Below are positions 27,932 to 36,798 of a stretch of DNA of 64,000 nucleotides, in pieces. The DNA lies in the NCBI RefSeq assembly GCF_026626305.1, contig NZ_JAPNUE010000001.1, positions 124,001 through 188,000 on the forward strand. The letters are read 5' to 3'. A program made the translations under genes and the position numbers. The DNA comes from Frigidibacter sp. RF13 (lineage in GTDB: Bacteria; Pseudomonadota; Alphaproteobacteria; Rhodobacterales; Rhodobacteraceae). The number at the start of each line of letters is the position of its first letter. Within the stretch, counting starts at the first letter, position 1. The notes beneath the pieces are model-generated. The model worked only from the letters and a program-made list of their open reading frames with translations, searched no databases and was not told where the DNA came from.

Positions 27932-29274
27932 CGCGAAGGGAGGGTCCGGGGGAGAAGCATGTGCTGGAAGGCCTGATAGGACCATTTCGGGGTCCGCTTC
28001 AAGCTTTCAGAATCGACATGGATCAGGCCGAAGCGCTTGTCATAGCCAAGCGCCCATTCGTAATTGTCCATGAGCGACCAGTAGAAATAGCCCTTGAGGG
28101 GCACGCCCGCCGCGATGGCTGCCCGGCAGGCGGCCAGATGGGCGTCGACATAGGCGATGCGCTCGGGGTCTGCGACGGCGCCATCGTGGATATGGTCGTT
28201 GGCGCTCATGCCGTTTTCGGTGACATAGAGGGGCAGGCCGGGAAAGAGCTGCGCGAGTTTTGTCAGTCGGTCGGCCAGGCCGTCGGGGAGGATTTCCCAG
28301 CCCATCGTGGTTTTCGGCAAGGGGCCTTCGACTTCGCGCGATGCGGGCCACGGGCTGCCGGGAGCCGTGGCCTTGAGCGCGCGGCGATAGTAGTTCACGC
28401 CAAGCCAGTCGAGCGGCGCCCTGATCGTGTCGAGATCGGCCTGCCAGCGGGCGGGCAGCCAGCGTTCGAGACCTTCAAGCGCCTCTGCCGGATAGCGGCC
28501 GAGCGCCAGCGCCTCGGCAAACCAGCGGTTGAAGAGCGCCTCTTCGGTCGCGGCTGCGCCCTCATCGCCGGGGGAGGCCGGTTCGATATGCTCGAAATTG
28601 AGCACGATGCCGAGGCTTTTCGCGCCTTCGGCGCGCAGCGCCGCGAGCGCTTCGGCATGCGCGGTCAGCGTGAAGTGCATGGCGCGCGCTGCGGCGGATA
28701 TGTCGCGCAGGCCCGGCGCATGAAGACCGAGGAAGTGCGACAGCCATGCCACGCACCAGGGCTCGTTCAGGGTCGCGGTGCTGGCCAGACGGTCGCCGAA
28801 CCTTCGCTGCACGGTCAGCGCGTAGTCGGTGAACCAGCCAGTGATGTCGCGGTTCGCCCAGCCGCCGCGATGGGCGAGGGTGGAGGGCAGGTCCCAGTGA
28901 TAGAGGGTGATGAAGGGCTGCATGCCGCGTTCGAGCATGCCGTCGATCAGCCGGTCGTAGAAGCTGATCGCGGCAGGGTTGGGCGCGCCCATGCCCTCGG
29001 GCAGGAGCCGCGCCCAGTTGATCGAGAAGCGGTAGGCATCGAAACCCGCAGCCGCAACCAGATCAAGGTCTTCAGCCCAACGGTGGTAATGGTCGCAGGC
29101 CCGCGCCGCCGTTTCAGCCCGCACGACATTGCCGGGCGTCAGCGCGAACGTATCCCAGTGCGAGGCCCCGGCGCCGCCGAAGGCCGTGCCCTCGATCTGC
29201 GTGGCCGAGGTCGCGGCTCCGAAAAGGAAACCGTCCGGGAAATCGGTGCGCTTGTGGGAAAAGGTGGCGGTCAT
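27928..29274 (-). CDS. Beta-glucosidase, glycoside hydrolase family 1
   Basis: Cytoplasmic retaining beta-glucosidase with no signal peptide. The 448 residues carry the GH1 N-terminal signature (FPDGFLFGAATSATQIEG), the acid/base Glu171 in ATLNEPW, and the nucleophile Glu353 in YVTENGMS. WDLP near 127 and NYEWALGYDKRFGL line the aglycone and glucose sites. Length is typical of bacterial BglA. The ATG at 29274 overlaps the aglR stop by 4 bp, and glk follows by ATGA, so aglR-bgl-glk is one transcript. Confidence 0.94.
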   Translation of the reverse strand: MTATFSHKRTDFPDGFLFGAATSATQIEGTAFGGAGASHWDTFALTPGNVVRAETAARACDHYHRWAEDLDLVAAAGFDAYRFSINWARLLPEGMGAPNPAAISFYDRLIDGMLERGMQPFITLYHWDLPSTLAHRGGWANRDITGWFTDYALTVQRRFGDRLASTATLNEPWCVAWLSHFLGLHAPGLRDISAAARAMHFTLTAHAEALAALRAEGAKSLGIVLNFEHIEPASPGDEGAAATEEALFNRWFAEALALGRYPAEALEGLERWLPARWQADLDTIRAPLDWLGVNYYRRALKATAPGSPWPASREVEGPLPKTTMGWEILPDGLADRLTKLAQLFPGLPLYVTENGMSANDHIHDGAVADPERIAYVDAHLAACRAAIAAGVPLKGYFYWSLMDNYEWALGYDKRFGLIHVDSESLKRTPKWSYQAFQHMLLPRTLPSR

Positions 29275-30299
29275 GGTCGGGGCGCCGGACCGGTCGAGGC
29301 GCCGACGATCAGCGCCGCCTCCAGAAGCCTCGTCTGCGGTGTCTGGTCAGGGTCGGCGATCAGGTCGAGAAGCATCGCCGCCGCCTGTCGCCCCGCCTCG
29401 CGCACCGACGACCGGGTGGCTGTAAAGATCGGCACATCCTCTCCATTTCGGAAATAGCTGAGCTCGTCGTCGTGGGTGACGATCGAGATGTCGCGGCCAA
29501 GCTTCAGGCCGCGTTCCTCGACGGCGCGGCGGGCCCCGATGGCGGAGATGTAGGAGGAGGTCAGAAGCGCGGTCGGCGGCGCGGCAAGTTCGAGCAGGCG
29601 GTGGGTCGCCCGATAGCCGTTGGCCTCGGTCATTTCGTCTGACAGAATCAGCGCCGGATCGGGCGCAAGCCCGCGCGCCGCAAGCGCAGCCTCGTAGCCC
29701 CTCCGGCGGCGGAAGGCGAAATCCATCGTCTCCAGACCATTGACCAGCGCTATCCGGCGATGACCGAGATCGAGGAGGAACGATGTGGCGCGCTCGAAGG
29801 CGCGGCGGTTGTTCACGTCGAGCCAGGAATAGGACAGTGCCGCCTCAGACGAGCGCCCATGAACGACGAAGGGCAGGCCGATCTCGTGCAGAAGCGCGAT
29901 CCGGCTGTCGTCGACCTTGGGGCCATGGACAATGATCCCGTCAACCGTGCCCTTGGCGCGGAGCTTGCGGTAGGCGTCTGCCTCGTCAGCATCTGAGACG
30001 ACAGTCAGCACCATGTCGTAATCGGCGCCGGAATAGGTCTCGCCTGCGCCCGCAATGAAATCGGCGAAGACCGGGTTGACGATTTCGTGCTTCGAGGAGA
30101 CCGGAATGACATGACCGATGGCCATCGCCCGGCCGGTCGCCAGCCCACGCGCGCGCATGTTCGGCCGGTAGTTGTAGCGCCGCGCAGCGGCCTGAACCTT
30201 GGTGCGCGTCGCCTCGCTTACCTCGGGAAATCCGTTCAGGGCGCGGCTGACCGTCGTCTGCGACAACCCGAGCCTTTCCGAGAGTTCCTTCAGGTTCAT
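29271..30299 (-). CDS. aglR: LacI-family regulator of alpha-glucoside use
   Basis: A 342-residue repressor starting MNLKELSERLGLSQTTVSRALNG, which is a LacI helix-turn-helix followed by the hinge helix YNYRPNMRARGLATG. The periplasmic-binding-like effector domain runs from about residue 60 (GHVIPVSS, DGIIVHGPKVDD, TALLTSSYISAIGARRAVEERG). A longer in-frame start reaching 30428 would include the operator region and was rejected. It diverges from aglEFGAK, and CAAAGCGCTTTG-type operators lie in its leader and by the aglE start. AglR is the known regulator of agl operons in Sinorhizobium and relatives. Confidence 0.9.
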   Translation of the reverse strand: MNLKELSERLGLSQTTVSRALNGFPEVSEATRTKVQAAARRYNYRPNMRARGLATGRAMAIGHVIPVSSKHEIVNPVFADFIAGAGETYSGADYDMVLTVVSDADEADAYRKLRAKGTVDGIIVHGPKVDDSRIALLHEIGLPFVVHGRSSEAALSYSWLDVNNRRAFERATSFLLDLGHRRIALVNGLETMDFAFRRRRGYEAALAARGLAPDPALILSDEMTEANGYRATHRLLELAAPPTALLTSSYISAIGARRAVEERGLKLGRDISIVTHDDELSYFRNGEDVPIFTATRSSVREAGRQAAAMLLDLIADPDQTPQTRLLEAALIVGASTGPAPRP

Positions 30300-30307
30300 G
30301 GGATTTC

Positions 30308-30319
30308 CAAAGCGCTTTA
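30308..30319. promoter_or_regulatory. AglR operator O2 in the aglR leader
   Basis: CAAAGCGCTTTA, with a perfect 10-bp palindromic core AAAGCGCTTT, lies 9 bp before the aglR start codon. It matches the second operator in 11 of 12 positions. Binding here would block aglR-bgl-glk transcription by roadblock or repression. Confidence 0.75.
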
Positions 30320-30402
30320 GTTGCCAATGACTGAACCACGGCTGCGGTTTGGCGTCAATCTCTTCTTGCCTGGAAGCATTCTGTGCTTCCGGCGCATCTT
30401 TA

Positions 30403-30432
30403 TTGACTCGCAGGCCGGACAGGCGCATGGTT
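30403..30432 (+). promoter_or_regulatory. Likely promoter of the aglEFGAK operon
   Basis: TTGACT (30403-30408) is a near-consensus -35. The -10 is weak, with CATGGT or ATGGTT 17-18 bp downstream. Operator O1 would then sit over the transcription start, as expected for a repressed promoter. Confidence 0.4.
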
Positions 30433-30439
30433 CACTCGT

Positions 30440-30451
30440 CAAAGCGCTTTG
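30440..30451. promoter_or_regulatory. AglR operator O1 upstream of aglE
   Basis: CAAAGCGCTTTG is a perfect 12-bp palindrome of the LacI-operator class, 55 bp before the aglE start. Its centre is 132 bp from the centre of O2, a spacing that would allow a DNA loop held by one tetramer. Confidence 0.8.
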
Positions 30452-30506
30452 GATTAGTGATTCCAGCGCCAGATGGCTCGGGCGATAGCCCATTCGGGAG
30501 GAGATC

Positions 30507-31859
30507 ATGAGAAAATTGTTGGCCGGAACGGCCTTTTTCGCACTTCTGGCGGGCGGCGCGCTTGCTCAGGATCTGAAATTCGCACCGGGCGAGGATGCGC
30601 GGTTCAACTGGCAAAGCTTCACCGATTTTTCGGAGAAATACAACCTTGACGGGCAGACCCTGACCATCTTCGGCCCCTGGCGCGGTGAGGATCAGGTGCT
30701 GGTCGAAAGCATGCTGGCCTATTTCACTGCTGCGACCGGCGTGAAGGTCAGCTACTCCTCGTCTGAGAATTACGAACAGCAGATCGTCATCGACACGCAG
30801 GCGGGCTCGCCCCCGGACATCGCGGTGCTGCCGCAGCCCGGCCTTATTGCCGATCTTGCCTCGAAAGGCCTGCTTGCACCCTTGGGTGACGAGACCACCC
30901 AATGGCTGAAGGACAGTTACGCGGCGGGCGACAGCTGGGTCGGCCTTGGCAGCTACAAGGGCAAGGATGGCGCGTCAGCGCTTTACGCCTTCCCCTACAA
31001 GATCGATGTGAAATCGCTCGTCTGGTATGTGCCGGAGAATTTCGAGGATGCGGGCTATGAAGTTCCCCAGACGATGGAGGAGCTGAAGGCCCTGACCGAA
31101 CAGATCGTGGCCGATGGCGGCACGCCCTGGTGCATCGGGCTCGGGTCCGGCGGTGCGACGGGCTGGCCCGCGACCGACTGGGTCGAGGATATGATGCTGC
31201 GCACGCAGGCGCCGGATGTCTATGACAGGTGGGTCACGAACGAGTTGCCGTTCAACGATCCGGCGGTCGTCGGCGCGATTGACGAGTTCGGCTGGTTCGC
31301 CCGCAATGACGCATTTGTCGATGGCGGTGCAGCAGCGGTGGCCACTACCGACTTCCGAGACAGCCCCAAGGGCCTCTTCGCTTCGCCGCCCAAGTGCTAC
31401 ATGCACCATCAGGCGTCCTTCATCCCATCCTTCTTCCCTGAAGGCACGAAGCTCGGCCAGGATGCGGACTTCTTCTACATGCCGGCCTATGCCGGCAAGG
31501 ACCTTGGAAAACCTGTCCTTGGTGCGGGCACGCTGGCCATGATCACCAAGGACAGCGAGGCGTCGCGCGCCTTCATCGAATGGCTGAAGACGCCGATCGC
31601 GCATGAGGTCTGGATGGCGCAGTCCGGGTTCCTCACGCCCTTGAAGTCGGTCAATGTCGAGGCTTACGGCAATGACGCGCTGAAGAAGCAGGGCGAGATC
31701 CTTCTGAACGCCACCACCTTCCGCTTCGACGGGTCCGACCTGATGCCCGGCAAGATCGGCGCGGGTGCCTTCTGGACCGGCATGGTCGATTATGCGGGCG
31801 GCAAGGCCGCTGCCGATGTCGCGGCACAGGTTCAGGCCGAATGGGACGCGATCAAGTAG
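30507..31859 (+). CDS. aglE: Alpha-glucoside ABC transporter, periplasmic binding protein
   Basis: Binding protein of the AglEFGK importer for sucrose, maltose, trehalose and other alpha-glucosides. The 450 residues begin with a Sec signal peptide, MRKLLAGTAFFALLAGGALA, cleaved before QDLKF. The rest is an SBP family 1 fold (LTIFGPWRGEDQVLVESML, ITKDSEASRAFIEWLK near the C-terminus). GGAGGA precedes the ATG. First gene of the operon; a hairpin follows it, which is common where the binding protein is made in excess. Confidence 0.92.
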   Translation: MRKLLAGTAFFALLAGGALAQDLKFAPGEDARFNWQSFTDFSEKYNLDGQTLTIFGPWRGEDQVLVESMLAYFTAATGVKVSYSSSENYEQQIVIDTQAGSPPDIAVLPQPGLIADLASKGLLAPLGDETTQWLKDSYAAGDSWVGLGSYKGKDGASALYAFPYKIDVKSLVWYVPENFEDAGYEVPQTMEELKALTEQIVADGGTPWCIGLGSGGATGWPATDWVEDMMLRTQAPDVYDRWVTNELPFNDPAVVGAIDEFGWFARNDAFVDGGAAAVATTDFRDSPKGLFASPPKCYMHHQASFIPSFFPEGTKLGQDADFFYMPAYAGKDLGKPVLGAGTLAMITKDSEASRAFIEWLKTPIAHEVWMAQSGFLTPLKSVNVEAYGNDALKKQGEILLNATTFRFDGSDLMPGKIGAGAFWTGMVDYAGGKAAADVAAQVQAEWDAIK

Positions 31860-31885
31860 GTCACTTGTCCTTCATCTGAGAATTC

Positions 31886-31912
31886 GTCCGGGAGCTCCTG
31901 CGGCCCCCGGAC
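31886..31912 (+). other. Intergenic hairpin between aglE and aglF
   Basis: GTCCGGG (31886-31892) and CCCGGAC (31906-31912) form a 7-bp stem around a 13-nt loop in the 83-bp gap. It has no T-run and is more likely an mRNA-stabilising or attenuating structure than a full terminator. Confidence 0.45.
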
Positions 31913-31942
31913 CAACAGACGGCCGACCGGGGAGGGGCGGAG

Positions 31943-32953
31943 ATGGAACAGGTCTGGACAGCGCTTTTCACCATCGTCCTTGGCATCTTCGCGGCTGTCA
32001 GCTGGTTCTGGGGCGCAAACTTCTGCCTCGACCGGCTTCTGCCCGCTCGGACCGGCGACCCCGTTCAGAATGCGCGCAACATCCACCGTGCGAGCCTGAT
32101 CCGGCCCTGGCTGTTCCTTGGCCCCGCGATCCTCGCGCTTGGGCTTTATCTGGTCTATCCGGTCTGGGAATCGCTTTTCCTGTCCTTCCATGGGAAGTCC
32201 GGGCAGGACTTTGTCGGTACCGCGAACTATCGCTGGCTGTTCGCTGACCCGGGGTTCCGCGAGTCGATCTTCAACAATTTCCTCTGGCTTCTGGTGGTGC
32301 CCGCTGCCTCGACCTTCCTGGGGCTTCTGGCGGCGGCGCTGACCGACCGGATTGCCTGGGGAAATCTGGCGAAATCTCTGATCTTCTTGCCGATGGCGAT
32401 TTCCTTCGTGGGCGCCGCGGTGATCTGGAAATTCGTCTATGACTATCGGTCGGGCGATGATGCGCAGATCGGCATCCTGAACGCGCTTGTTACGTGGGCG
32501 GGCGGCGATCCGCAGGCCTGGATCGCGCTGCCGTTCTGGAACAACTTCTTCCTGATGGCGATCCTCGTCTGGATCCAGACCGGTTTTGCGATGGTGATCC
32601 TGTCAGCCGCGCTGCGCGGTATCCCCGAAGAAACCATCGAGGCGGCGGTGCTTGACGGCGCGAACGGCATCCAGATCTTCTTCAAGATCATGGTGCCGCA
32701 AATCTGGGGCACGATCGCCGTCGTCTGGACCACGATCACCATCACGGTCCTGAAGGTCTTCGACATCGTTCTGGCGATGACCAACGGTCAATGGAAGTCG
32801 AACGTTCTGGCGAACCTGATGTTTGACTGGATGTTCCGGGGCGGCGGCGATTTCGGCCGGGGGGCGGCGATTGCCATGGTGATCATGGCCCTCGTGGCGC
32901 CGATCATGATCTGGAACATCCGCAATGCCCGCAAAGAGATGGAGGGCCGCTGA
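31943..32953 (+). CDS. aglF: Alpha-glucoside ABC transporter permease AglF
   Basis: MalF-like inner-membrane permease of 336 residues. Hydrophobic helices start at about residue 5 (LFTIVLGIFAAVSWFWG) and 60 (FLGPAILALGLYLV), with more at about 110, 145, 200, 260 and 310. The EAA loop that contacts the ATPase reads EETIEAAVLDGANG-IQIFFKI around residues 228-250. The ATG follows GGGGAGGGGCGGAG. aglG starts 1 bp after its stop. Confidence 0.93.
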   Translation: MEQVWTALFTIVLGIFAAVSWFWGANFCLDRLLPARTGDPVQNARNIHRASLIRPWLFLGPAILALGLYLVYPVWESLFLSFHGKSGQDFVGTANYRWLFADPGFRESIFNNFLWLLVVPAASTFLGLLAAALTDRIAWGNLAKSLIFLPMAISFVGAAVIWKFVYDYRSGDDAQIGILNALVTWAGGDPQAWIALPFWNNFFLMAILVWIQTGFAMVILSAALRGIPEETIEAAVLDGANGIQIFFKIMVPQIWGTIAVVWTTITITVLKVFDIVLAMTNGQWKSNVLANLMFDWMFRGGGDFGRGAAIAMVIMALVAPIMIWNIRNARKEMEGR

Positions 32954-32954
32954 G

Positions 32955-34085
32955 ATGGCCAACAATCCCTATCGCTGGGCCGTTCATCTGTCTGTCGTGC
33001 TCTTCGTCCTTTTGTGGACGCTGCCGACCTTCGGGCTGTTCGTCACCTCTTTCCGCGACAAGGACCAGATTGCCGTGTCCGGCTGGTGGACGGCGCTCGG
33101 CTCGGCCACCCGCAACGACATGTTCCGCGCGCCGGAAGGCGAGGGCGAGGTCGAGGAAGCGGGGCGCTTCACCCTCACCGGATCGGTCTTCGCCGGGGCG
33201 AGTGGGCATGTGAAAGCGTTCGGCATCTCCTCCAAGGCGCCCGATGCGTTCGCGGCAGGCGAGGTCGCCGACCTCGGCGATGGCGAGAGCCTGAGTGTGG
33301 CGGAGGATGGAAGTTTCACCCTCTCCGGCCCCGAAAGTTTCAAGGACAAGCGCGGGCAGCGCATCTTTTTCACTGCGACCACGCCGCCCAGCTTCACGCT
33401 CGACAATTACCGCGCGGTCCTCTTCGCCGAAGGGCTCGGCCGGTCGTTCCTGAATTCGGCTACCGTCGCCATCCCCTCGACGGTAATCCCGATCCTGATC
33501 GCCGCCTTCGCTGCCTATGCGCTGAGCTGGATGCAGTTTCCCGGCCGTGCGCTTCTGATCGCGGCCATCGTCGGGCTTCTGGTCGTGCCCCTGCAGATGT
33601 CGCTGATCCCTTTGTTGCGCATCTATAATGCGGCGGGGCAGGCGCTGGGATTCGATCCCAAAAGCTATATCGGCATCTGGCTTGCGCACACCGGATTCGG
33701 CCTGCCTTTGGCGATCTATCTTCTGCGCAACTACATGGTCGGCCTGCCGAAAGAGATCATGGAAAGCGCCCGCGTCGATGGCGCAACCGACTTCCAGATC
33801 TTCACCCGGATCGTGCTGCCCTTGTCCTTCCCGGCGCTTGCCAGTTTCGCGATCTTCCAGTTCCTCTGGACATGGAACGACCTGCTGGTGGCGCTTGTCT
33901 TCCTCGGGCCACAGGACGACAAGCTGGTGCTCACAGGCCGTCTGGTGAACCTTCTGGGCTCGCGCGGCGGCGATTGGGAAATCCTTGCGGCTTCCGCCTT
34001 CGTCTCGATTGCCGTCCCGATCCTCGTCTTTTTCGCCCTTCAGAAATATCTCGTGCGCGGCCTTCTGGCCGGCTCGGTCAAGTGA
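32955..34085 (+). CDS. aglG: Alpha-glucoside ABC transporter permease AglG
   Basis: MalG-like permease of 376 residues. TM1 is at about 10-30. It is followed by an unusually large periplasmic insertion (about 35-140, rich in Gly/Glu, with beta-type repeats such as GRFTLTGSV and GSFTLSGPE). The remaining helices and the EAA loop KEIMESARVDGATDFQIF come after, near residue 265. MalG is about 296 residues, so the extra length is this insertion, which is characteristic of AglG-type permeases. Start ATG at 32955; an upstream in-frame start lies within aglF. Confidence 0.92.
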   Translation: MANNPYRWAVHLSVVLFVLLWTLPTFGLFVTSFRDKDQIAVSGWWTALGSATRNDMFRAPEGEGEVEEAGRFTLTGSVFAGASGHVKAFGISSKAPDAFAAGEVADLGDGESLSVAEDGSFTLSGPESFKDKRGQRIFFTATTPPSFTLDNYRAVLFAEGLGRSFLNSATVAIPSTVIPILIAAFAAYALSWMQFPGRALLIAAIVGLLVVPLQMSLIPLLRIYNAAGQALGFDPKSYIGIWLAHTGFGLPLAIYLLRNYMVGLPKEIMESARVDGATDFQIFTRIVLPLSFPALASFAIFQFLWTWNDLLVALVFLGPQDDKLVLTGRLVNLLGSRGGDWEILAASAFVSIAVPILVFFALQKYLVRGLLAGSVK

Positions 34086-34092
34086 GGCCAGA

Positions 34093-35706
34093 ATGAACAT
34101 GATGACCAAGACAGTGAACCGACAACTCCCTGGCGATGCGGACTGGTGGCGCGGCGCGGTGATCTATCAGATCTATCCGCGCAGCTTTCAGGATACGAAC
34201 GGCGACGGGATCGGCGATCTGGCGGGGATCACCCGGCGCCTCGATTATGTGGCAGGTCTAGGCGTCGATGCTATCTGGATATCGCCCTTCTTTACCTCGC
34301 CGATGAAGGATTTCGGCTATGATGTGTCGGACTACCGCGACGTCGATCCGATGTTTGGCACCCTGGCCGATTTCGATGAATTGATGGCGCGGGCGCATGA
34401 GTTGGGCCTAAGGGTGATGATCGATCTGGTGCTTTCGCATACGGCCGACGTTCATCCCTGGTTCAAGGAAAGCCGGTCCAGCCGAACCAATCCGAAAGCC
34501 GACTGGTACGTCTGGGCCGACCCGAAGCCCGACGGAACTGTGCCCAACAATTGGCCTTCGGTATTTGGCGGACCGGCATGGCAGTGGGACGGCAAGCGGA
34601 TGCAGTACTATCTGCACAACTTCCTTGCCTCTCAGCCCGACCTGAACTTTCACAATCCCGACGTGCAGGAGGCGCTGCTGGACGTGGCGAGATTCTGGCT
34701 GGAACGCGGGGTGGACGGATTCCGGCTGGACACGATCAATTTTTATTTCCACGACAAGGAATTGCGGGACAATCCCCCGCTGCCTGCGGACGACCGCAAC
34801 GATAGTATCGCGCCCAAGGTCAATCCCTATAACTGGCAGGAACATATCTACTCAAAGAATCGGCCGGAGAACCTTGAATTCCTGAGAAAACTCAGGGCTT
34901 TGATGAACCGCTACAACGCCGCTGCCGTGGGCGAGGTGGGTGATGCCCAGCGCGGGCTGGAGATCATGGGCCAATATACGTCCGGCGATGATCTGATGCA
35001 GATGTGCTATTCCTTCGACTTTCTTGCCGGTAGTCGCCTGACGGCTGCCGATATCGCCGCGATCTTCGCGCGGCTGGAGGCGAAGGCGCCGGATGCCTGG
35101 CCCTGTTGGGCCTATTCCAATCATGACATGCCGCGGCATATCTCGCGCTGGAACTTGTCTGACGCGGCAGCGAAGGCCTATCTCACGTTACTGATGTGCC
35201 TGCGTGGGTCGGCCTGTATCTATCAGGGCGAGGAGTTGGGTCTTCCGGAAGCAGATGTCGCCTTCGAAGACCTGCAGGACCCTTACGGAATAGAATTCTG
35301 GCCAGAGTTCAAGGGGCGCGACGGTTGCCGTACGCCGATGGTCTGGCAACGCAACAACGGGACCGGTGGGTTCACCAGCAGCAAGCCGTGGCTGCCGGTT
35401 CCGTCCGAGCATCTCGCACGCGCGGTTGACGTGGCGGAGGCCGACACGGATGGGCTTTTGCAGCATTACCGCAAGATGCTTGCTTTCCGTCACCGTCACC
35501 CGGTTCTGGCAAAGGGCGACCAATTCAGGATGCGCGCAAATGGAGATGTGCTGTGCTTCGAGCGGACCCATGAGGGACAGCGGGTCTTCGTGGCCGTCAA
35601 TCTCGGCAATGGCGAAGCGACTGTAGACGCGCCCGACTTCGGCAACGCCACGCGCGGGCCGATCGAACTTGGCCCTTGGGATGCGTCCATACTGGTGGGG
35701 GAATAG
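34093..35706 (+). CDS. aglA: Alpha-glucosidase, glycoside hydrolase family 13
   Basis: Cytoplasmic retaining alpha-glucosidase that splits imported alpha-glucosides. The 537 residues have the GH13 conserved regions: WISPFFTSPMKDFGYDVSDY, VLSHTADVHPWF, GFRLDTINF with nucleophile Asp213, AVGEVGD with acid/base Glu281, and YSNHDMPRH with the transition-state Asp345. No signal peptide is present. GAGGCCAGA precedes the ATG, 7 bp after the aglG stop. Its base use is slightly less GC-biased than that of the flanking transporter genes. Confidence 0.93.
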   Translation: MNMMTKTVNRQLPGDADWWRGAVIYQIYPRSFQDTNGDGIGDLAGITRRLDYVAGLGVDAIWISPFFTSPMKDFGYDVSDYRDVDPMFGTLADFDELMARAHELGLRVMIDLVLSHTADVHPWFKESRSSRTNPKADWYVWADPKPDGTVPNNWPSVFGGPAWQWDGKRMQYYLHNFLASQPDLNFHNPDVQEALLDVARFWLERGVDGFRLDTINFYFHDKELRDNPPLPADDRNDSIAPKVNPYNWQEHIYSKNRPENLEFLRKLRALMNRYNAAAVGEVGDAQRGLEIMGQYTSGDDLMQMCYSFDFLAGSRLTAADIAAIFARLEAKAPDAWPCWAYSNHDMPRHISRWNLSDAAAKAYLTLLMCLRGSACIYQGEELGLPEADVAFEDLQDPYGIEFWPEFKGRDGCRTPMVWQRNNGTGGFTSSKPWLPVPSEHLARAVDVAEADTDGLLQHYRKMLAFRHRHPVLAKGDQFRMRANGDVLCFERTHEGQRVFVAVNLGNGEATVDAPDFGNATRGPIELGPWDASILVGE

Positions 35707-35709
35707 CGG

Positions 35710-36795
35710 ATGGCTGATCTGAAACTGACCTCGGTCGCGAAGAGCTACGGCGACGTTCATGTGCTTAAGAACATCGACCTCGATATCAAGCGCGGTGAGT
35801 TGATCGTGTTTGTCGGCCCCTCGGGCTGCGGCAAGTCTACGCTCCTCAGGATGATCGCGGGGCTGGAGACGATCAGCGGCGGCGTGCTGCAAATCGACGG
35901 AGTGCCGATGAACGAGGTGCCCGCTTCGCAGCGTGGGATAGCCATGGTGTTCCAGTCCTATGCGCTCTATCCGCATATGTCGGTGCGCGACAACATGGCC
36001 TTCGCGCTAAAGATCGCAAAGAAGCCGAAGGCAGAGGTCGACGCTGCCATCGAGAAGGCCGCGCGCATCCTGCAGCTGACGCCCTATCTGGACCGTTTGC
36101 CGAAGGCCCTGTCGGGCGGCCAGCGTCAGCGCGTGGCCATTGGCCGGGCGATCGTGCGCGACCCGAAGGTCTATCTCTTCGACGAGCCGCTCTCGAACCT
36201 CGATGCCGCTTTGCGGGTGGCGACGCGGATCGAGATTGCGCAGCTGAAGGAACAGATGCCGGATTCGACGATGATCTACGTCACGCATGATCAGGTGGAG
36301 GCGATGACGCTGGCCTCGCGGATCGTCGTGCTGAACGGCGGCGGTATCGCTCAGGTGGGCTCGCCGCTGGAGCTGTACGAACGGCCTGAGAATGAGTTCG
36401 TCGCGCAATTCATCGGCTCGCCCGCGATGAACCTTCTGGACGGCGAGGTGACGGCCACCGGCGCGGTGACCGAAGTGCGGCTCGCAGGCGGGGGTGTGGT
36501 GCGGTCTTCGGTGCCGACGGAGCCGGGCCTGAAGGGTGCGAAGGTAAGGGTCGGCATCCGGCCTGAACATTTCACGCCAACCGACGGTGCGGCGGCCTAC
36601 AAGGGCGAGGTCGAAATCACCGAGGCTCTGGGGGAGGTGACGCTCCTTTACTTCAAGGCGTCAGGCTCTGACGCGCCGGTCATCGCCAAGCTGCCCGGAA
36701 TCCATGCCGGGTTGCGTCACAAGACATTGTCGCTGTCCGCGACGCCGGACAAGGTGCATCTCTTTCGGGACGGAAGGTCGCTGATGCCGCGCTGA
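35710..36795 (+). CDS. aglK: Alpha-glucoside ABC transporter ATP-binding protein
   Basis: MalK-type ATPase of 361 residues that drives AglEFG. Walker A GPSGCGKST is at 36-44, the ABC signature LSGGQRQRVAIG at 134-145 and Walker B YLFDEP at 155-160 (Asp158, Glu159). A C-terminal OB-fold regulatory domain runs from about 235 (VRVGIRPEHF). The start is 3 bp after the aglA stop. Last gene of the operon. Confidence 0.95.
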   Translation: MADLKLTSVAKSYGDVHVLKNIDLDIKRGELIVFVGPSGCGKSTLLRMIAGLETISGGVLQIDGVPMNEVPASQRGIAMVFQSYALYPHMSVRDNMAFALKIAKKPKAEVDAAIEKAARILQLTPYLDRLPKALSGGQRQRVAIGRAIVRDPKVYLFDEPLSNLDAALRVATRIEIAQLKEQMPDSTMIYVTHDQVEAMTLASRIVVLNGGGIAQVGSPLELYERPENEFVAQFIGSPAMNLLDGEVTATGAVTEVRLAGGGVVRSSVPTEPGLKGAKVRVGIRPEHFTPTDGAAAYKGEVEITEALGEVTLLYFKASGSDAPVIAKLPGIHAGLRHKTLSLSATPDKVHLFRDGRSLMPR

Positions 36796-36798
36796 CAG

